64,000 nucleotides of DNA. Source: Collybiopsis luxurians FD-317 M1. Lineage: Eukaryota > Basidiomycota > Agaricomycetes > Agaricales > Omphalotaceae. Below the pieces are notes generated by a model that saw only the letters and a list, made by a program, of their open reading frames with translations, was not told the DNA's origin and searched no databases. How positions within the stretch are numbered: position 1 is the first letter of the stretch; the number at the start of each line of letters is the position of its first letter. Both the position numbers and the translations under genes were made by a program. This document shows, piece after piece, positions 34,941 to 45,816 of this stretch. Where the stretch lies: positions 2,908,653-2,972,652 of the forward strand of contig KN834749.1 of the NCBI GenBank assembly GCA_000827265.1, in the 5' to 3' direction.

Positions 34941-36314
34941 TCAAGGGAAGCCGAAAGTAAGAGAAAATTCCACCGGCTTCCGAGTATCATCGAAACAAGG
35001 CCAACAAAATGGCCCGAAACCATTCAAACTTACGATTAGAACTTCACCCGGTAGCGGACCATCCAGTTGAACCTCAATCCACGTCGAGCCTGGATTCCTA
35101 CAGCGAGCCCTCGTTACGCTTCGAAGTTGCCCAGCTATAGGTTCCCAAAGTGCTTGTTCATTATGCCCATGGTGTATCCGAAATTGAACATTGAGGGTGG
35201 AAAGATGGGGAAGCTTTCGCTCTGTCGGAAATAGAGGCGAGAACATTTGATGAGGCTCGGAAGTCCACGCGCGGCTGGTATAAGAGGACTTCAGGGTAGG
35301 TGTAATCGAAAGAAAGTCGGCTAAAACCCTCGAAGGCATCATTCCTATAGTCACGCTGCGTAAGGAGCAGTTCGAGCTCTTGAGCATGGAAAGAAATTGC
35401 GATACTCCCTCGTCAGAATCGTTTACTACGCCAATCTCAAGAGTATCTAAAGACGGCAAACGCAAGGCTTCCCACGACTCACGTCCAAAGTGTCCACTTA
35501 ATGTCGTGAGATGCAACTTCGTAAGATGTCGATGAGTAAACGTAGGTCTTGCTCGATAATCAGAATTGTCTGCGAAAAATATGTGGTGGTGGAAAAGAGA
35601 GACTCTTTGCAAAAGCTGGCTACGCGAAAGGAGAAGTGAAATCGACCTTCCTTTATAGCGGGAAAGGTATAGAGTGGTCAAAGAAGTGCAGTCGACTGGA
35701 TCGATATCCCAGGAATTATGAATAGAGAGACGCCGAAGTCGAGGACAAGGATTGAAGATGTGAAGAGGGTTTTCGCGTTCGTCGTCAGGATGTATCGCCT
35801 GATTGTGGCAATACAAGCGCATAAGGTTGGGAAAGTATCCTTCGTCAGGCTTTTCTCGTAAGGCCAAGCGTGAGACCATGTCCCTAAACGCGCCGGGTCC
35901 AGTGTCCAAACACACGTCATACCATTTGCTAGAATTGTCCGACAACGCATCAAGAACGCGGCGAGGTCCATTGCCTAGCATTTTGTCTGGATATTTAAGA
36001 TCTAGGCGTAGTTACATGGCACCCGAGCGAAAGATGAATTCAGTGAGAAGATCGGCAATGTCGTCGTTTGTGATGTACCCAAAGTGAAGCTGAAACGAAG
36101 ACCAAAATCGCTGCTGGGAGCAGATAATGTTACGCCACTCCGAGCAGGTGCTGGCTATAACCTGCGCGGGGCAATGAACTTTTCCGGCTTCGTTGTTGAG
36201 GGTCACTGCAAATGAGTTTGACGCGCAGTAAATGGCGAAAATCTCTGTCAAAATTTCGACAAGTTTTTGAATCGGATCGTTGAGATTTTGGAGGGGTCGA
36301 ACGACTGTAGACAT
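34941..36314 (-). pseudogene. F-box/LRR-like copy 2 with an in-frame stop codon
   Basis: Collinear with the intact F-box gene over its whole length and in one frame (458 codons), starting MSTVVRPLQNLNDPIQKL. At 36012-36014 it has TAA where copy 1 has AAA: copy 1 reads RSGVAKLRLDLEYPDQ and copy 2 reads RSGAM-stop-LRLDLKYPDK. No GT-AG intron of usable length removes it. Other changes are in-frame: loss of one codon in QKLPVETL, and loss of about five in ITPTLQSLSLNSS. The single nonsense change in an otherwise open frame suggests recent loss. A 100-residue truncated F-box peptide could still be made. Confidence 0.8.
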
Positions 36315-36724
36315 GAAATCTCTGTGGTGGAAATTGTTAACATTTAATATAGATTATCAACAGGTAGACTTACCGACACCAAGTGGGAAAGAGGGCAAGA
36401 AAGAGCCTGAGGGAGCAGCCACTGGCCCTTTGTGTACATCTATTTTGATTGGAAAAGGTTTATTCGCTAGCCAACAGTTACCGTAACTTTAAGCACTCAA
36501 AGAAAGAGTTGTACATCGAGCGGAAAAAAACGCTTAAGAAAGATACATTGCCAACGACTGAGCAAAGTGACGGTCAAAGGTAAAAAGAAAAATTCAGGGT
36601 CGCTCGGAGTCACATCAGGGCGACGCGGCGCCCTTCAAATTTCGTCGTATTCCTTGACACAATACAAGATACAGCTAACTACTCATTTACAGTACTTCTT
36701 ATTCTTTTTCTTGGATCCTTTCAT
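36315..36724. other. Spacer between F-box copy 2 and the DUF5695-like gene
   Basis: The left 300 bp is the duplicated flank of the F-box gene and the right 100 bp is the 3' flank of the DUF5695-like gene. No gene. Confidence 0.5.
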
Positions 36725-39700
36725 TCACGAAAGCGTAACAGTTCCAACACCATTCGCGAACGGGATCACGAACGCGCCTGCATCCGTAGCCAAACTCGTC
36801 GTCGGCTTCAAAAGCTTGGCGCCAGAAATAGTCGCAGTCTGTGAGATCACAAGTCTGCCCACGGGAGCGCTGGCTGCACCGGTGGTACCGTCTGCAACTG
36901 GGGTAATCGTCACAGTGACGGTCTTTGCAGTTGGGTTGTAGCTGACGGTAGAGAAGGCGCCGGCGTCTAGTTGGAGCAGGGCTGCGAGAGGTGCGATGAA
37001 TACTCTGCGTCGGATAGAATCTTTGATCTGAACCTGGACGGCTGGAGAGGTAGAAATGACGTTTCCACCAAATGCTTGCCAACCAAAGTTGGGATGGTTG
37101 ACGATGAAGGTACCCATACCCATGGTGTGGCCAGAGAAGTTGGGTCCATAGTCACCTAAGAGAAAGAATCAGCCGAGAAGATGAAGGGTGCAGATAGGCT
37201 ACTCACCGGAATACGCATCCCAAGCTAGGGTATCTGGGAACGAGTGGAAGGAAGCTGCGGCGAATCCACCTTGGTCAATGTTTGACAGGGGTCCACTGAG
37301 ACCACCAAAGCCAACACGGAGCAGGTAGTTGTCTGTAGGATTAGCCTCGAAAGACTCTATTAACGGCAAAGCGTTCAAGCCACTTCCATAATGATGAATT
37401 TGCCGCTCATATCGCATAAGCTTGCCCGCGTAGATATTATCCCTTCATTCCCTGTGAGTTCACAGTCTAGGATTCAGCAAAGCGAAAGACGTACCAGTAG
37501 CGACGGGCATTGCCGTTGTAACCCCAGTGAGCAATAAGAGGTTGATAGGCAATGATGGAATTGAGCGCATTGGCAGCCGTAGTTGTGTCATTGAAGAAAG
37601 TGGACCAGATATAGACACCTTCTTGACCGGTAGAATCCCAGGCCATTTCAGAACCGAATCTAGGACATGATGAATAAATGAGCGAGCTCGTACAAAAAGG
37701 GCACACACGGGAATCGTTCCGTAGACCAAATCTTCCATCGAGCTTGCATCCTACTCTGAACCAACGTAGCATTTGCGGTCAAACCTTCTCTCTGAAGATC
37801 GCTCAATAAGTAGCGGATAACTGTTTCTCCCATCAGTCCATCGTCCACATCTCCAACTTGACCGCCAGTCAGAGTTGAAACAGTAAGGACGGCCTGATTG
37901 AGATACCACTGCCAGTTATGTATCGAAACAAGACTCGGGTAGTTGCGAGCAACTCGGTACATAGCCCAGTAAGCAGCGATAACGTGAACATAGTCATAGC
38001 CTCTAAAAAAGAGTTGAGCAGATTACTTTCAGGTCAAGCAGAAAACAGTATCGTACCTCCCTACGATGCAAGTCGAACAAATAGGAATAAGCAGACAGAA
38101 TCACTGACGAACGCATTTACTTACCAGTTCCAAAGGCAGAAGCCCGATTCCAAGACCACCACACAGTCCAATTCTCATCTGAAGGGTACACGTAGCCCGG
38201 AACTAGGGCCGGTTGGTAGAAGAATGTAGACTGCGAACAGTTAGATACAATAAAACCTCAAAAAAATTTCGGGTCTCACCATCTTGACAGTTGCTATCAC
38301 CAAAAAAACTGAACCATAGCAAGGGAGACGAAATAAAGACACGTACCGTTGTTTGTGTTTTGTATAGTTCCCCACAAAGTTTGGTTGACGAAAATCTCCA
38401 TCTTAGCAACTTCAGCTGCGTCGGGCTGCGCAAACTGTTTCATCGCAGCGGCCAACCACGAACCAGACCCTCCTTCATCTCCAAGACCGCCTATCCAGAC
38501 TCTGGAAAACAGAGATGAATGAGCAACTGGTAAGCTCGTAACTGAATCACAAACCCTTACCTCGGATCGTTGGTCACCACTTGGTTGACTGAACGGTCAT
38601 AACTAATGACCGACGGAGCTCGATGGAACGGATCTGAAGTGTTGGTATACCACTGAGAAGTGGTTAAGAAATTACCGAGATCATCAATCGCAGCAGTTGC
38701 GCCATTCGTCACGTAGTAGTTAACCGTTTGCAGCCGGCCATCAGAGTATGTTATGGAAAGACGAGATCTACCCCAAGTGTGAGGAGTAATGGTGTACCCA
38801 TGCCAGCCAGCAGTGACCGGGTCGGTGTTGGTAGTCCAACTGAGCGCACCAGCTGGACTGACGGAGATATTCGCGACGGTCAAATTGGTATTGAGGAAAA
38901 GTTTCCCAATTTGGTCAAGAGGGAGGATAGTTCCAGGAACCGCTGCGGCTACGGGCTGGACGGCCGCGACTGTGTCTTCAATCTCGCGAATGGACGGTGC
39001 GAGGTGGAATTGGAGGCCATACGTCCGAGTCTGACCTGGCTGCAGCACGAAAGACGTCGGAGCATTCCAAGGTGTCGTCTGGGCCCATTCATTCTGGGCG
39101 TAAGCGAGCGTATGGAAGTCCCATTCATACAATCCTTCGAAAGTTTGTGATTGATAGAATGGAGAAAGGGCAGTTGATTCAGTGAGGAAACGCCAGCCTT
39201 CGAGAGGAGATTGGCTGGTAGGAAGAACCACCAGGGGTGGAAGGGTTCCGAGGAGTGGTGTCACTTGAACGTATCTAAAACGAGCGTGTAAATTTTGATG
39301 TTGAATTACGAGTTGAGGTAGCCCTACCCCGCATCTTGGCCAATATAAGGATCAAAAAGACTGCACAAGTCGTTCGTTTGAGTTGCGGTCCGGCCAGTAA
39401 AAATCTAGCAGAGTTTTTTTTGCAATCAGTTTGAGGATCCCGGCTTGTGTTTTGTGTACTCACGTTATTGAATTCCAGAGGTGCGCCGAGAGCACCAATC
39501 TCCACAGCAGTTTTCTGTGAGTTGGTGACGTCAAAGAGTAGCTGGAGCGTGTTAGTACTATCAACGACCCATCGACGGGTAATGTTCAGGAGAGAACCTG
39601 AGGGTAGAGTGGGAGCGAGATTGGCGGCTGCTTTTGTTGTCCCTGATACTGACGATGCAGTAAGTTTAACACGTTTCGTCGAAGTGTCTCCGGAAATCCA

Positions 39701-39979
39701 GGCAGTAGAGCCGACAGTACGAGCACGGAAGGTAACATCCCCAAGATGATAATTTTGGTTACCCGCTCGTGCTGTCATCTGGTCAGTAGGGATAAAGTTG
39801 AAGCCTCCATTGACAGTGGTTAAGGAATATAGCGTTTGTGAATCTTTCACAAGTTGAACCGCGAAGGTTGAGGTATTGAACGATATGAAGCCATCGGTCA
39901 AACCAAGTGTGTCACTCTGGGCAAGCACGCGCGCAGAATGCACAAGCAGCAGCAGCCAACACGTGAGCGTCGACCACAT
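36725..39979 (-). CDS. Secreted glycoside-hydrolase-like protein (DUF5695-type)
   Basis: The start at 39979 gives signal peptide MWSTLTCWLLLLVHSARVLA followed by QSDTLGLTDGFISFNT. The N-terminal beta-domain includes LVKDSQTLYSL, NYHLGDVTFRAR and NITRRWVVDSTNTLQL. A middle alpha-helical domain follows: SPLEGWRFLTESTALSPF, YEWDFHTLAYAQNEWA and VWIGGLGDEGGSGSWLAAAM, then PSDENWTVWWSWNRASAFG, WAMYRVARNYPSLVSI, FGSEMAWDSTGQEGVYIW and AHWGYNGNARRYW. Helical pairs rich in Trp/Asp/Glu suggest an (alpha/alpha) toroid. The C-terminus is beta-rich (DYGPNFSGHTMGMGTFIV to NGVGTVTLS-stop). I recall this architecture as DUF5695, sometimes called a glycoside hydrolase; the catalytic residues and substrate are not known to me. 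At least seven introns. It is divergent from GH51, which suggests joint action on plant polysaccharide. Confidence 0.8.
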
Positions 39980-40097
39980 TCTAGCATAAAGTCTGATCAG
40001 TTGTTCGAACTGAAAAAAAAAGAAGTCAATAAACATACATGACGCGGGTAACAGAGAACTTTTCCCTGCAAGGTGAGAAGGCGGATACCAAAGAGCT

Positions 40098-40105
40098 CTT
40101 AAATA
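40098..40105 (-). promoter_or_regulatory. TATA-like element of the DUF5695-like gene
   Basis: Minus strand reads TATTTAAG about 120 bp before the ATG at 39979, a plausible core promoter distance. Confidence 0.35.
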
Positions 40106-40377
40106 CTCGCTTCGTATGCCATTCAGGAAGTCAAAAAATGACGTGTTAATCTGGGGAACCATGCAGAGGGGAAGCTAAGAATGTCCTCGCAGTTGTCCTC
40201 GTGCATATCAAAGTTGAGCGGACCGCGTGCCAAAAACATACTTAATAATGATGTGCCTCAGGAGGCCCTCAACGCATTGTGCAGTGTGTTCTCTGAAGTT
40301 CTAGAGAAGAGTTAGGATCCGAATTCATATTTGGCCGTACTCGTCGACGTTGGTGTAAAAAAGCTTTTCAAACCTTT

Positions 40378-40424
40378 AGCGCCCTGTCGGCGCCCTGAAT
40401 CAGCGTTGGCGCTTGAAGGGCGCT
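40378..40424. repeat. Inverted repeat in the divergent promoter
   Basis: Arms AGCGCCCT (40378-40385) and AGGGCGCT (40417-40424) are perfect 8-bp complements around a 31-bp loop that itself repeats GGCGCCCT and GGCGCTT. It could form a cruciform or be a dyad for a regulator. Confidence 0.4.
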
Positions 40425-40898
40425 TGTTAGCCTTTGTTGTCCTTGACTCACTAGCATTGTAGCAACCTACTAGCGACCCACAATCCTTTTTGGTAACATG
40501 AAAGTCTCTTTCGAGCAATAGGGGTTTTCCCCGCCCAGAGAATGTGGCCCAGTGTACCTTGATTGACAGTCGTCTCAGGGGAGTTGTTACTACAGCGTAT
40601 ACAGGAACTTCATCAGTTCGGCCGTTCAACTCCAACGTTTCTTATGCAAAGCTTCTCTGAGCGCTTCCAACCCCTGCTCATGACCACTCGACGCGGTCCG
40701 GCGTTGATTCGTCAAGGAATACCCAGGCCCTTAATCAGTAGCCACTCGTCCATCGTGACCTCATAAATTTTAGATATCGGTTAGAAAAACTGAATTTTCT
40801 GAGCCTTCAAGTCTTTACATCATGTGTCAGGAGCCACCTCTGGGCCCAGCTAAATAAAAAGTGCAGTCCAGACTTGAGAATTCCTAAATTTTGCGATA

Positions 40899-43800
40899 AT
40901 GATCCTCCACGGGAAATTACATCTGGTCGCCTGCATCTTTTCCGCGCTTCCTGTGCGATCACTTTTGGCTCCTCCGAATGCTTTGAATCTTCGGATCACC
41001 ACGAATACGACACATGAGATTCCTTTCACACTGTATGGGTACATGTGGGAGGTTGGTGAACTCGATTCCCTCGCATACAAAACTTTAACTGACCAAGTTT
41101 TAGGATATTAATCATAGGTATAGTCGCTTTGCCGCAGGAATATGCTTTTGCTGAACGAGATCTGGTAGTGGTGATGGAGGGTTGTATGGTAAAAGCCAAC
41201 GTGTGCGGTTTGTCAGTAGTGGTTTTGACCTCTCTGTTTTTCAGCCGAACTGCTGCAAAATCGCGCCTTTCAAGGCGTCATCCCTGGCACAGCAAATGCG
41301 TGAGTATCCACAAGTTTGCTGGTTCTATCATCGCTGACCATCTTTCAGTCTGAACGCGTGGCAACCGTCCAACGGCGCGCGTCTTTCAGTCACATCAAAG
41401 ACCGACGGTGTCTCCGCCGCTCTTCCAAATAGTTTGGAAGTAACTATTCCGAAGGTAGTTTCTGGACCCATCGGTTTCGAAAATACAGGCTATTGGGGTA
41501 CGTCGAAGGATGTCCGTCTAGGTATTTTATACTAACCCTACTCCAAAGGTATCAAGGTGCAGGAAGGATGGACCTACAAAGGTTCCTTCTACGTCAAGTC
41601 CAGCACCTATACAGGCTCAATCTCTGTTTCACTCATATCCTCTCGTGGCACCGTATTCGCAAGCAAAACACTGACCGGCGTATCGAGTTCTTGGACAAAA
41701 TTGTCCTTTGAATTCAATCCTACCTCTTCTGCCCCGAACGATGACAACGTCTTCAGTGTTCTCCTGGACGGCAATGCAGCTGCCGGCCAAACCATTCACT
41801 TTGGATTATTCTCGCTCTTCCCACCGACATTCAGGGGAAGAGAAAATGGCATGCGGATCGATCTGGCTGACGCTATGGCTGCGACTAACCCAACAGTTTG
41901 GAGGTTTCCGGGGGGAAATAACCTGGAGGTATTCGATGTTCGTTTCATACGTCGAATGCTGGCGCTCATTTCCATATTCAGGGTACGAGTATCGATACAC
42001 GGTGGAAGTGGAACGAGACTATTGGACCGTAAGGACTTTCCCTTGGAGGACATAATGTGTTGGCTTTACAGGTGCTTTTTCAGATTGGAGAACCGACCTG
42101 GCCGAGTAGCAGATTGGAGGTCAGTCTTCCTTAACCTCGCACTTTCTGTCAGCTAATTTATGCTTCCTTGGGGGGGCCAAAAAGCTACCCAAACACGGAT
42201 GGCTTGGTAAGTTTCTCTTTATCGAGCGATTCAGATCCTAAACGGGATTCTCAGGGCCTGCTAGAGTATCTCAACTGGGCAGAGGATCTAGGCGCAGTCA
42301 GTCATCCTCAATCTCACGCCGTCTGTCAACTAAAACCCTGTTTCCTTACCGTAGGAGCCTATCCTCGGTAGGTACACGTCAATCAGCTCTTTTGACGCAA
42401 CTAAAGGTGTTCCATTTGCCAAGGTGTCTGGTCCGGGATAGCCACGGCAAACTACTCCGATCTTCCCGATTGGCCTATTGTTCCAGAAGCGGATCTACAG
42501 CCTTATGTCGAAGACGTGTTGAACGAACTTGAATTCATCACCGGAAATTCTAGCACGAAATGGGGTCAAGTTCGGGCAAGCCTCGGAAGGGAAGAGCCCT
42601 ATAGTTTGAAGTTTATTGAAGTGTGAGATTTATCCGTATCGAGAAAAAATGGCTGATTACTGACAGCTTGGTAGTGGAAATGAGGATCAGGTATGGCCAT
42701 GTCGGCACCTTTGGGTATGATGCTCATCACCATCATTTTTACCTGGATGGGCTAGTTTCAAGAGGACTCGTACGTGTCCCCTTATCTGTTTCTAAATCAA
42801 GCTTCCGACGGCATGGTAGATATGCGGGGTACCGGTGGAGAGCTTTTGTCGACGCCATCAGCGCTGAATATCCGGAGATGGAATTCCTCGCCACCAGTTT
42901 TCCTGACCTAGCTCTCAACCCTCCATACAAGCGAAGTGCGCCCTTTCACATGCCTTTGTCCCTAAACGTGTTGATTGCCCTTCCTAGTCGACTTCCATCA
43001 GTATAATACGGCGAGTTGGTTTGAGACCAATGCTTTCTTCTTCGACACCTATCCTCGAAACGGGACGAAATGGTTTGTTGGCGAATACGCCGGTGAGTGA
43101 AATTTCAATTCAATCCGTAGCTTTCAAAACTGAACCTGAACTTCTCAAGTGACATCGACGAATGACTCGAATGCTCTAGGCCTCATCAGCCAGGGACGAC
43201 TGCAATATCCAACTCTCGCTGGATCAACTGCAGAAGCCGCTTTTATGACCGGCCTGGAAAGAAACAGCGATGTAGTGTTTGCTTCAGCTTGTGAATATTA
43301 AAAATTTCACAAATGAGAGCTCTGACATATTTATAATTATCCTTTCAGATGCGCCTAGGTACGTGGATCTTTTGAGATCATTTCTGCTTTTGACGTGTTG
43401 TAGCTTGCAGCACATTCGAAATTATCAGTGGACGCCTGATATAATCACGTTTGATGCAAGTTGTGTTGTGAAGTCCACGTCTTACTATGTCCAACAGGTT
43501 TGTCTATTGGGTTTTATGTTAGTCCACCGCCGATGTGACCTGGGCCTTTGCTTTATCCAGATGTTCTCAACAAACCGAGGAACACACGTTCTGGCCACTT
43601 CTCCAACTTCTGATGCTGATTCTGTGCCTCTGTACTGGGTGGCCAGCTACAATAATGAGACGGAGGTTGTCTTTCTTAAGGTATTTCCTTGCGATCGCTA
43701 AGCTAAACATTTCAGTAAATCAACTGCTTCCCGTTCTACAGGTATCTAATACCGGTACAGATGACCTCGTGGGGGACGTCATCTTAGACTTTGCGACGGC

Positions 43801-44014
43801 CGGATTTGCAACTGCTATCTCGCTCAACACTCCTGCATTGAGCCCGATCACCGGCTTGTTCAACATTTCGAATACAATTGAGGAGCCAGAGCAGATCATT
43901 CCTGTTGCGTCATCTTTCTCTTTCCAAGATCCTACTCGGTTCAATTATACATTCCCCGCGACTAGTGTTACTGTTTTGGCGATGCCGGCCGTCAATTTCA
44001 ACGGTTCATCGTAA
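40899..44014 (+). CDS. Secreted alpha-L-arabinofuranosidase, GH51
   Basis: Retaining enzyme that releases terminal arabinose from arabinan and arabinoxylan. The N-terminus MILHGKLHLVACIFSALPVRS is a signal peptide. After splicing the family landmarks appear in order: [28 protein letters not shown]; the carbohydrate-binding-like insert (GWTYKGSFYVKSSTYTGSIS); WRFPGGNNLEGTSIDTRWKW; NRPGRVADW; YPNTDGLGLLEYLNWAEDLG; FIEVGNEDQ, with the acid/base Glu near 42665; then the exon giving YAGYRWRAFVDAI; and KWFVGEYA, with the nucleophile Glu near 43075. Next are GRLQYPTLAGSTAEAAFMTG, RNYQWTPDIITFDA, STSYYVQQMFSTNRGTHVL and a C-terminal beta-sandwich ending VNFNGSS-stop. It has well over ten introns, several exons under 30 nt, and no disrupted frame. 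Divergent from the DUF5695-like gene. Confidence 0.93.
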
Positions 44015-44346
44015 ATATATCTATACTCATTTTGTACTTGAGTACGTGGGCCAAAAGTTTGTCGGTTCAATAAATTCTCTTCTCCAAGGTAATATGAGGC
44101 CGATGGGGTGCTCAGTGACGAGAGGGCCATATGCATTGCGTCAAGATACGCGCTGTATGTGTATATAACATTGAGGACGCGCCTCGGAGACACATGTCTC
44201 CCATCTGGATATAGCTGTAATCTCGGGAATTCTGCATGAATGATGAGTAAACACCTATTTCCGACATACATTTTTTCAAACTAGAGCGGAGATATTTGGT
44301 TACGCTAAATCGTAAGCGTCACTAGCACTAGTGAGGATTCTCGCGG

Positions 44347-44354
44347 TATAAATA
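44347..44354 (+). promoter_or_regulatory. TATA box of the SGNH-hydrolase-like gene
   Basis: TATAAATA, 77 bp before the ATG at 44431 and in the 416 bp gap after GH51. Spacing is typical. Confidence 0.6.
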
Positions 44355-44430
44355 GCATGTGTAAGGACTTGGACAATTTGGAGTACTACGTACGCTGCAT
44401 TCCTACAGAGACCCTTCCTTTGACACTGTG

Positions 44431-45816
44431 ATGGTCCGCTTTGCCATTACCTTATCGGCGATTGCTTCCGCTTGGTGGATTTCGGTCCCGAATGTCAGAG
44501 CTGCTGTAACTTGGAGACAGAACGAACAAGCTCAGGCTGTTCATCTGGCTGTGAATCCCAATTGTGGAAATTTGTCGGGACCTCCCGCAGACGTTAACCA
44601 GGGCCTTCAGCCATTGAACTCTTACAAAGCAATTGTTTCGTTCGGGGTAAGTTGCTTTGATTTGAGCTGGTAGCAAAAGCCTGACTGACTTGGGACTACG
44701 TAGGATTCGTACAGCTCAGGGGGGATGATCAATGGCTCTGCACTTCCTCCAGCTGTTTTATCCCCTCCGAACCCTAACGCTGGTGGTCGAATGACAAATG
44801 GTCCGCTCTGGATTGAACATCTCGCTTCAGCCGCAGATGCAACGCTACACGATTGGGCTGTAAGTATCCTGGCTTAATTCGGAAGCTTTATTCTACTGAC
44901 AATGTCGTCTTCTGTGTCTGTAGGTGAACGGCTCGGTAGTGGACTCTACGATGTATCTAAGTCCGAATTTAGTTGCAAACGTTCCAGATTTTTTGGCTCA
45001 AGGTGAGGTTCTGAAACTACTTACCCTGAGTTTTGGAGCCCTGGATACATCTACGAAACAGTTGGCAACTATATCAGTACATATCCTTCTTCTGACGACA
45101 CTCTCTATGTGATTTTCATGGGTATGGGGTACGTAGGTTTTTTTTTAAACATGTTGTTCGAGTACTGATTCGCATTCAATGTACACAGAGATTACGAATT
45201 GAGAAATGGTGAGGCCTCTGTATTGCAGCTCGATTAGTACTTGAATGATTCTAGACATTTATGGTGGCCCAAACAGCCTTACTATACTTGCCTCCGACAT
45301 CATCTATGCCGTTCTCGAGCTCAATTCCAGCCCCGTTTTTGCAAAGAATTTCCTCATAGTAGATAATTATGGCCGTGGGACGGAATCTTCTGCGGGAGAC
45401 GCGTATAAGGCGTCGCTTTTCAGTCAATTAAACGAATTGTACAGTGATTCGGCATATGGATTGAATATCGGTTTCGTGGATTTCAAGACGGTGTGGGATG
45501 GAGTGTTGAATGGTAATCCGGGGTATGTGGGCCAGAGGTATTCATCGGCCTTTTGTGACTGACATCCTGCGGTAGATATGAGGCGTTTGGATATACTAAT
45601 CCTGGAGCATGTCTCTCCAGTGATTTGACGATATCCAATGAATGTGATGACCCCAGTCGTACCTTCTACTGGATCCCCGGGTAAGTTTATGCTGTAAACT
45701 GCTCGTTGGCTTTGTTCCGGTCCACTAATTCCAGTTTTTGTAGAAATCCATCAGCAGCGACCCATTCTATCATGGCCGAGTACGTTCAGGAGGTGTTGAC
45801 TCAATGTGTGGTATAG
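44431..45816 (+). CDS. Secreted SGNH/GDSL hydrolase-like protein (CE16-type) with altered catalytic blocks
   Basis: Begins MVRFAITLSAIASAWWISVP, a signal peptide. Block I is intact: VSFGDSYSSGGM, with Ser nucleophile. The middle includes GRMTNGPLWIEHLA and DWAVNGSVVDSTMY. The block III region, spliced from two exons, reads FMGMGDYELRND, with Gly where GxND has Asn. SPVFAKNFLIVDNYGRG and GLNIGFVDFKTVWDGV follow. Block V is YWIPGNPSAATHSIMAEY. In the usual fungal D-x-x-HP version the histidine sits before Pro-Ser; here that residue is Asn (codon about 45745-45747, after an intron), and the Asp position is Ile or Pro. Relatives remove acetyl groups from hemicellulose. This copy may be inactive or use another dyad (inference). 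It lies directly downstream of GH51. Confidence 0.8.

Larger units (their letters stand above)
34598..36615. repeat. Tandem segmental duplication, unit 2
   Basis: Direct copy of 32421-34597, about 2.0 kb. It contains a truncated transporter 3' end and the mutated F-box copy. Similarity continues past the F-box start through CGGAAAAAAA and GACTGAGCAAAG to about 36615. The unit has several small deletions relative to unit 1. Confidence 0.85.
39980..40898. other. Divergent promoter region between the DUF5695-like and GH51 genes
   Basis: 919 bp shared by two secreted carbohydrate-active genes. TATA-like elements occur on both sides: minus strand at 40098-40105 and TAAATAAAAA at 40851-40860 on the plus strand. 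Two matches to the CreA/Mig1 consensus SYGGRG occur (CTGGGG at 40151; GCGGGG, minus strand, at 40529-40534). They are short enough to be chance. No gene seen. Confidence 0.45.

Noticed and set aside
40378..40424. Intrinsic terminator-type hairpin
   Set aside because: Eukaryotic context, long loop, no following T run; kept only as a possible dyad in the promoter.
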